Source: CAZCWX01 sp964502465 (GTDB lineage: Bacteria > Desulfobacterota > Binatia > Bin18). Taken from it: a DNA stretch of 9,766 nucleotides. Shown here in pieces: positions 6,261 through 9,766 of this stretch. The notes beneath the pieces are model-generated. The model made no database searches. It was not told where the DNA came from and saw nothing but the letters and a program-made list of their open reading frames with translations. The stretch's first letter is position 1, and each line of letters opens with the position of its first letter. A program made the position numbers and the translations under genes. The stretch lies in assembly GCA_964502465.1 (NCBI GenBank), contig CAZCWX010000278.1, forward strand, positions 1 to 9,766, given 5' to 3'.

Positions 6261-6406
6261 TTGGTCCCGCAGACCAGAGGTCGAGTCGCCTTGGTGCCGC
6301 GAGCCCGTGCGTGAGCCTGACCCGAGAGCCAGCCAGGCACCACCAACTGTTGCTGCGAGCACGCATAGCAGACTCTTTACTCGTGCCGGCTCTCCCGCGG
6401 GACCGA
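6261..6406 (+). ncRNA. Candidate bridge RNA in the IS110 leader
   Basis: The leader between attC 6 and the transposase start has no gene but is rich in pairing. GGTCCCGC (6263-6270) matches GCGGGACC (6397-6404) perfectly over a 126-base gap. AGTTGGT near 6259 can alternatively pair with ACCAACT near 6343, and TTGGTGCC near 6291 with GGCACCA near 6336. In the IS110 subgroup the bridge RNA is made from the non-coding end upstream of the transposase and is about this long. The guide loops have not been identified, so this is inferred from position, size and folding potential. Confidence 0.4.
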
Positions 6407-6418
6407 AAGGAGGGGGCC

Positions 6419-7657
6419 ATGGAAGTATTGTACGCGTGTGGTTGTGGCAGCGATGTGCAGGCCAAGATGCTGGTGGCCTGTGTGCTGAAGCAGGGGCAGA
6501 AAGCAGTCCGGACTTTCTCGACGATGACGGCAGATTTGCTCCGGCTGCTCGACTGGCTGATCCAGGAAGGGTGCACGCATGTAGCGATTGAGAGTACAGG
6601 GGTGTATTGGCGGCCCGTGTTCAACATTCTGGAAGGGGCGCTAGACGTGATTCTGACCAACGCGCGCGATGCCAAAGGGTACAAAGCCCGCAAGACCGCC
6701 GTGATTGATGCCGAATGGCTGGCCGATCTCTTACGGCACGGTCTCCTCAAGCCCAGCTTCATTCCGCCCCTGCCTATCCGAGAACTGCGGGACTTGACGC
6801 GGTATCGTGAGAGTTTAGTACGGGAGCAAACAGCGCTGGCCAATCGGATTCAGAAGCTCATTGAGAGTGCCAACATCAAACTGGGGCAAGTGGCCAGCGA
6901 TGCGCTGGGCGCGAGTGGCAAGCGGATGCTCCGTGCCTTAGCGATAGGCGAGACCAATGCGGAGCAGATGAGCCACTTGGCCCAAGGACTCCTCAAGCGC
7001 AAATAGCCGCAGTTGCAGCAAGCGCTGGAGGGACGGTTCACCCAAGCCCAACGATGGATCCTGACAGAGTTACTGGACCAGTACGATCAAGTAGAGGCAG
7101 CGCTCCAGCGCGTGGCAGAACGGATCCGGCAGGAGGTGGACAGCAGTGCCGACCCTTTCGTGCCTGACGCCGTGCAGTTGCTGGACACCATTCCTGGGGT
7201 CGGAGAGACCGTCGCCCAGATTATCGTGGCGGAGATCGGGGTAGACATGGAGCGCTTTCCCACGGACCACCACCTGGCGAGTTGGGCAGGGGTGTGTCCG
7301 GGCAACAACGAGAGCGCGGGCAAGCGCAAGAGCGGCAAGACGACCAAAGGCAGTCGCTACCTGCGGGCCGCCTTGGTCCAGGCGGCCTGGGCGGCCAGCC
7401 ATCAGAAAGGGACCTATCTGGCGGCGCAGTACAAACGCTTGGTGAAACGGATGGGGAAGAAGAAAGCGCTCATCGCCGTGGGCCACAATATTCTCGTGAT
7501 CGCTTATCATGTCTTGCAGACCCGGACGCCGTATCAGGAGTTAGGGGGAGACTATTTCGAGCGGCGCAACGTGGACAAGCAGCGCAAGCGGTTGATTCGC
7601 CAACTGGAAAGTCTTGGGGTGAAAGTAACGGTGGAGGAAGTCAAAGAGGCTGCGTAA
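6419..7657 (+). pseudogene. IS110-family transposase interrupted by an amber codon
   Basis: ATG 6419 has AAAGGAGG 5 bases upstream. The frame runs to TAA 7657 (412 codons plus stop, normal for the family) but has TAG at 7004-7006, codon 196, in LLKRK-stop-PQLQQALEG. The N-terminal DEDD domain shows D12 in GSDVQ and E58 in VAIESTGVYW. In the third motif RKTAVIDAEWLADLL the first of the two expected aspartates (KTDxxDA in relatives) is alanine (A94) and only D97 remains. The second half holds the transposase_20 domain with the helix-hairpin-helix-like IPGVGETVAQIIVAEIG, and CPGNNESAGKRKSGK, where the serine near position 299 is the likely nucleophile. One base change (TTG to TAG) would explain the stop. 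Two defects suggest an inactive gene. Readthrough cannot be excluded, but TAG serves as an ordinary stop elsewhere here. Confidence 0.88.
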
Positions 7658-7724
7658 CCTCACCGCCAGTATTTTCATAGCAGCAGGCTTTCCCTTCGAG
7701 CTAAGTATGAGGTAAAGTAGAGCC

Positions 7725-7940
7725 ATGATTTCCAAAGAAACTATCAAATCCGAGATTGAAAAAGTCCCGCCCGAACGACTTGAGGAACTGTATCAGATTA
7801 TTCGGTCTTTCACGGTTCCTGATGCGCGTAAAGCTCACGGATCATTCATGAGCCGACTGCGTAAAATTCAGATTGACGGACCGGAAGACTTTGCCGCCAA
7901 CATCGATTTGTATCTCACAGGAGAGAAACCGATTGACTGA
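7725..7940 (+). CDS. Small antitoxin paired with a PIN toxin
   Basis: The protein has 71 residues from ATG 7725, with only a weak GAGG about 11 bases upstream. It begins MISKETIKSEIEKVPPERLE and continues ELYQIIRSF, a helical segment common in small antitoxins beside PIN genes. The middle SFMSRLRKIQIDGPEDFAAN and the end LYLTGEKPID are conserved features of this antitoxin type as I know it. It overlaps the downstream PIN gene by 8 bases. It lies 67 bases after the end of the IS110 transposase, and no attC separates them, so the insertion sequence sits in the 5' part of this cassette and may have removed the native promoter. Confidence 0.8.
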   Translation: MISKETIKSEIEKVPPERLEELYQIIRSFTVPDARKAHGSFMSRLRKIQIDGPEDFAANIDLYLTGEKPID

Positions 7941-8349
7941 GACCTTTGTTGACACCTCTTTTGTGATTGCAGTCGTGAATCGTCGCGATCAGCATCATGC
8001 TGAAGCGCTGGGGCTAGCGGACTTGTACGATGGCGAGCCGCTGGTGACCACCGAGGCGGTTCTGCTCGAAATCGGTAATGCTTTGGCCAAGCGATACCGC
8101 GCAGAGGCAGTGGCAACGATTGAGGATTTCCTCGAATCGGCGGAAGTGACGGTCGTGCGTATAGATATGGGCCTATTTGAACGCGGATTTGACTTATACA
8201 AAACCCACATGGACAAAACATGGGGGTTCATCGATTGCCTATCGTTTGTGGTGATGAAAGAGCGAGGGATTGTAGATGCGCTGACGACAGACGATGATTT
8301 CAGGCAGGCAGGGTTCAACCCGCTTTTCCAGCAACGGGGGACAGCCTAA
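7933..8349 (+). CDS. VapC-type PIN-domain toxin
   Basis: The protein has 138 residues from TTG 7933, which overlaps the antitoxin stop and has AGGAG (7919-7923) 9 bases upstream. The longer frame would start at 7873 inside the antitoxin and has no such signal. The protein begins TETFVDTSFVIAVVNRRDQHH, with D7 the first PIN acidic residue. E46 in LLEIGNA, D101 in GFIDCLSF and the D120-D122 cluster in LTTDDDF complete the active site. It is a predicted metal-dependent endoribonuclease restrained by the 71-residue partner. Its TAA stop lies inside the left box of attC 7 (GCCTAAC), so the recombination site supplies the end of the gene. Confidence 0.9.
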   Translation: MTETFVDTSFVIAVVNRRDQHHAEALGLADLYDGEPLVTTEAVLLEIGNALAKRYRAEAVATIEDFLESAEVTVVRIDMGLFERGFDLYKTHMDKTWGFIDCLSFVVMKERGIVDALTTDDDFRQAGFNPLFQQRGTA

Positions 8350-8445
8350 CAAACCGCCTACAGGCCGACCGCAACCCGCGAGCGGTTCCTGCTGAATATG
8401 AAAAGACACATTTGGGCCGCGGCAGCTGAGGCGGAGGCGTTAGCC
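8344..8445 (+). other. attC recombination site 7
   Basis: A 102-base site with end boxes GCCTAAC (8344-8350) and GTTAGCC (8439-8445). ACCGCCTACAGGCCG on the left faces CGGCAGCTGAGGCGGAGGC on the right. The centre GCGGTTCCTGCTGAA (from 8382) is nearly the same as in attC 8. The stop codon of the PIN toxin is contained in the left box. Confidence 0.87.
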
Positions 8446-8467
8446 GTCTAGTAACGTGTCACTAGAC
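8446..8467 (+). promoter_or_regulatory. Palindromic operator candidate of the higBA-like pair
   Basis: GTCTAGT (8446-8452) and ACTAGAC (8461-8467) form a perfect 7-base inverted repeat with an 8-base spacer, starting at the first base after attC 7 and ending 17 bases before the toxin start. HigA-type proteins bind such palindromes to repress their own operon. A -10-like TACACT lies at 8472-8477. This would give the cassette its own regulated promoter. Confidence 0.5.
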
Positions 8468-8484
8468 AGGTTACACTGTGTGGC

Positions 8485-8763
8485 GTGATTCGGGGGTTCA
8501 AACATAAGGGGCTGGAGAAGTTCTTTACCACTGGCACGAAATCCGGCATCCAAGCCCAACACGCAGAACGGTTGCGCGTGATCCTGGGTCGTTTAAGTGC
8601 GGCTACGGCCCCCACAGATATGAACCTTCCGGGGTTGGATCTTCATCCGCTCAAAGGAGATCGCAAGGGCACTTGGGCGGTGAAGGTCAGCGGAAACTGG
8701 AGACTGACTTTCACCTTTGTCGGGAGAGATGCCGACGAGGTCGATTACGAAGATTATCACTGA
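8485..8763 (+). CDS. higB: HigB-like RelE-superfamily toxin
   Basis: The protein has 92 residues from GTG 8485. It starts MIRGFKHKGLEKFFTTGTKS, the classic HigB opening, then shows the conserved core NLPGLDLHPLKGDRKGTW and VKVSGNWRLTFTF, and ends DADEVDYEDYH. HigB toxins are ribosome-dependent mRNA interferases with a compact RelE fold. R and H/K residues of the LHPLKGDRKG and SGNWR segments are the usual active-site region and all are present. As in other hig operons, the toxin comes before the antitoxin, here with 8 bases between them. It is the first gene of the cassette between attC 7 and attC 8. Confidence 0.93.
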   Translation: MIRGFKHKGLEKFFTTGTKSGIQAQHAERLRVILGRLSAATAPTDMNLPGLDLHPLKGDRKGTWAVKVSGNWRLTFTFVGRDADEVDYEDYH

Positions 8764-8771
8764 GGTGTAAC

Positions 8772-9056
8772 ATGCGCATGCATAATCCGCCCCATCCTGG
8801 CGAAGTGTTGAAGATCCTATGTTTGGAGCCGCTCCAGTTGAGCGTGACCGAGGCGGCAAAAGCGTTAGGGGTGAGTCGGAAGACCTTATCGGCTATCCTC
8901 AACGGTCGGGCCGGGATCAGTCCGGAGATGGCTGTGCGGTTATCGATAGCCTTTGGCACCTCGGCGGAGAGTTGGCTTAATCAGCAGACACAGTATGACC
9001 TGTGGCACGCCCAGCGGCGCCGCAAAGAATTCCGTGTTCGCAAGCTGGCGGCGTAG
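8772..9056 (+). CDS. higA: HigA-family antitoxin with helix-turn-helix
   Basis: The protein has 94 residues from ATG 8772, with GAGGTG overlapping the toxin stop as its ribosome binding site. Open sequence upstream of this ATG lies inside higB and is not counted. It opens with NPPHPGEVLK, the HigA/VapI signature. The helix-turn-helix spans about residues 23-62 (SVTEAAKALGVSRKTLSAIL, then NGRAGISPEMAVRLSIAF), followed by WLNQQTQYDLWHA. The antitoxin binds HigB and represses the operon, probably through the palindrome at 8446-8467. The stop is 13 bases before attC 8. Confidence 0.94.
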   Translation: MRMHNPPHPGEVLKILCLEPLQLSVTEAAKALGVSRKTLSAILNGRAGISPEMAVRLSIAFGTSAESWLNQQTQYDLWHAQRRRKEFRVRKLAA

Positions 9057-9069
9057 CCCTTACTACAAC

Positions 9070-9160
9070 GGCTAACATCGCGCTGCACCGCCCGGTGGCG
9101 GTTCCTGCTGAACTCGAAAGGACACGGTGGGGCGGCTTGCGGTGCGCTTGGACGTTGGAC
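9070..9160 (+). other. attC recombination site 8
   Basis: A 91-base site with end boxes GGCTAAC (9070-9076) and GTTGGAC (9154-9160). GCGCTGCACCGCCC faces GGGGCGGCTTGCGGTGCGC. The centre GCGGTTCCTGCTGAACTCGAAAGGACAC is shared in most positions with attC 7 and in part with attC 3. It follows the higA stop at once. Confidence 0.86.
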
Positions 9161-9161
9161 A

Positions 9162-9317
9162 CTCAATAGCCTGCGCGCTCTGAACCGAGGAGAGAAACTC
9201 CATATCTTGCAGGTCTTAGTTTCAGAACTCGCTCAAGAGGCATCAGAGTCTGAGCAATATCCGATGCGGTGCTTGGTGGCAGAAATCGTGGCATCCTACT
9301 TCCCCAAACGATCATGA
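9162..9317 (+). pseudogene. Headless fragment of a small antitoxin-like gene
   Basis: The frame ending at TGA 9315-9317 reads LNSLRALNRGEKLHILQVLV, then SELAQEASESEQYP and on to SYFPKRS. The pattern LxALNRxEKLxxLQxLVSEL is common at the N-terminus of small antitoxin-like proteins, where a start Met lies a few residues earlier. Here no ATG, GTG or TTG is available in frame within the cassette: the sequence that should supply it is the attC right box. The first codons may have been lost when the cassette formed or joined the array. The sequence after residue 36 looks unrelated to the usual continuation. Treated as a broken gene. Confidence 0.45.
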
Positions 9318-9333
9318 TGGAGCAGGTGACAGT

Positions 9334-9483
9334 ATGAGTGCCCTTGGTAAGCAAATTTTAGCTGGTTTGGCCGATGCCCGGGACTTTGCGCGTGGCAAAA
9401 CGGCAGGACAACGGACTCATCGAGTCGCGGTTCCAGAGCGGGTCAATGTCCGGGGGATGGGTACCTCGGTGCTGTCATGCTGA
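9334..9483 (+). pseudogene. Truncated HigA-2-like (XRE) antitoxin
   Basis: ATG 9334 opens MSALGKQILAGLADARDFAR and continues to HRVAVPERVNVRGM, matching the N-terminus of XRE antitoxins of the COG2944 type, which normally run to about 100 residues with a helix-turn-helix right after this point (VPExVNVRxIRxxLG). Here the match ends at about residue 41. The frame enters a palindromic repeat and stops at TGA 9481-9483 after 49 residues. The DNA-binding half is absent, and I do not find it after the repeat. The fragment is probably not functional as a repressor. Confidence 0.6.
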
Positions 9484-9618
9484 GTCCCCTTCGACTACGC
9501 TCAGAGCCTGTCCTGAGTTTATCGAAGGGATAAACTCCGCAAAGCATTCCTCGACTTCGCTGCGCTACGCTCAGGACAGGTCTCTCGGAGAGACTCTTCG
9601 TTGCACTCAGGGTGACAG
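9472..9618. repeat. 147-base palindromic repeat (MITE-like)
   Basis: Terminal inverted repeats CTGTCATGCTGAG (9472-9484) and CTCAGGGTGACAG (9606-9618) match in 11 of 13 positions. Inside are CCCTTCGA (9487-9494) with TCGAAGGG (9522-9529), enclosing CTCAG ... CTGAG, and CTACGCTCAG occurs twice in direct orientation (9495-9504, 9565-9574). No coding capacity. Repeats with TGTCA...CTGAG ends and CGAAGG hairpins are scattered through many bacterial genomes and are thought to be non-autonomous elements. This one truncates the antitoxin gene before it. Confidence 0.7.
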
Positions 9619-9766
9619 ACCAAGTATCCCAATCTTTTGTGGTTTGATTGAGGGAGAAATTCGGAGTAGGAAAAACACATGGTCAGCTACTCCTTGTAAT
9701 AAGAGCCTTCGGGATGAATGGAGGAGTGGTGGAGCCGGAGCACGGTATGGGTTTCATCGAGGCGTT
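9619..9766. other. Right edge, no supported feature
   Basis: I find no gene, attC or repeat that I can support in these 148 bases. A frame from ATG 9714 is open to the edge of the window (MNGGVVEPEHGMGF...), but without a clear ribosome binding site it is only a possibility. Confidence 0.3.

Larger units (their letters stand above)
6254..7690 (+). mobile_element. IS110-family insertion sequence with broken transposase
   Basis: This element consists of a structured leader of about 165 bases, a transposase gene of full family length and a short tail before the next toxin-antitoxin pair. It begins within about 60 bases after attC 6 and lies in the same orientation as the cassette genes, so the cassette 6200-8445 is a toxin-antitoxin cassette enlarged by the insertion. 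Ends are estimates: I see no terminal inverted repeats or target duplication, as expected for IS110. A short open frame before it (ATG 6203 to TAA 6253, 16 residues) is of doubtful meaning. Confidence 0.65.

Noticed and set aside
7004..7006. Amber codon as a recoded amino acid (alternative genetic code)
   Set aside because: TAG ends the DUF5615, vapB-like and higA genes in the window, and the transposase also lacks a catalytic Asp, so a nonsense mutation is simpler. Kept only as a check in the findings.
7658..7724. A further attC between the second IS110 element and the next toxin pair
   Set aside because: GAGCTAAG near 7699 resembles a left box, but there is no partner GTTRRRY box or stem within 150 bases.
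92..9160. Regularly recurring repeats as a CRISPR array
   Set aside because: The repeats are 60-102 bases, diverged, palindromic and separated by whole genes of differing size. They have attC boxes, not direct repeats with short spacers.
9163..9354. Open frame of 63 codons on the - strand
   Set aside because: It is antisense to the two antitoxin fragments, whose + strand translations match known families.

Overview
The window reads as part of an integron gene-cassette array, all cassettes on the + strand, with no integrase gene in view. It is therefore either the inside of a chromosomal integron or a cluster of attC sites lacking an integrase. I count eight attC-like recombination sites: 92-190, 1434-1506, 2764-2861, 3715-3783 (degenerate), about 4694-4793 (left arm degenerate), 5513-5517 plus 6145-6199 (split by an insertion), 8344-8445 and 9070-9160. 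Each has an inverted pair of 7-base ends, of the form RYYYAAC ... GTTRRRY or near it, around an imperfect stem. The host looks like a moderately GC-rich, probably uncultured bacterium. Nothing here fixes the phylum.

Left part (1-2861). The end of an unknown cassette gene is followed by two cassettes, each with a full-length acyl-CoA dehydrogenase-like flavoprotein (272-1396 and 1535-2743), its own ribosome binding site and its own attC. The two proteins are clear homologues but differ in sequence and codon use.

Middle part (2862-5517). One cassette holds a DUF433 antitoxin and a DUF5615 PIN-like toxin in a 4-base overlap. Next comes a decayed IS110-family element on the - strand (about 3784-4693), with an internal deletion and an in-frame amber codon, lying against a damaged attC. 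It is followed by a VapB/VapC-type cassette (4887-5496).

The most notable object is at 5518-6144. It is a 627-base group II intron ribozyme on the - strand with no reverse transcriptase. It has a recognisable 5' end, domain V and domain VI. It sits inside the attC of the VapBC cassette: joining 5517 to 6145 rebuilds a canonical 60-base attC with a perfect GCCTAAC end. The site, the orientation opposite to the cassettes and the CGC triad in domain V all fit the group IIC-attC introns.

Right part (6200-9766). A second IS110-family element (about 6254-7690) has a transposase gene broken by one amber codon and lacking one expected catalytic Asp. Its leader could encode a bridge RNA. Then come a second PIN toxin pair (7725-8349), a HigB/HigA pair (8485-9056), and a cassette of debris holding two antitoxin fragments. 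The second fragment is cut off by a 147-base palindromic repeat (9472-9618). Overall the region is a toxin-antitoxin-rich cassette array that has collected three attC-associated mobile elements, all now defective or non-autonomous.
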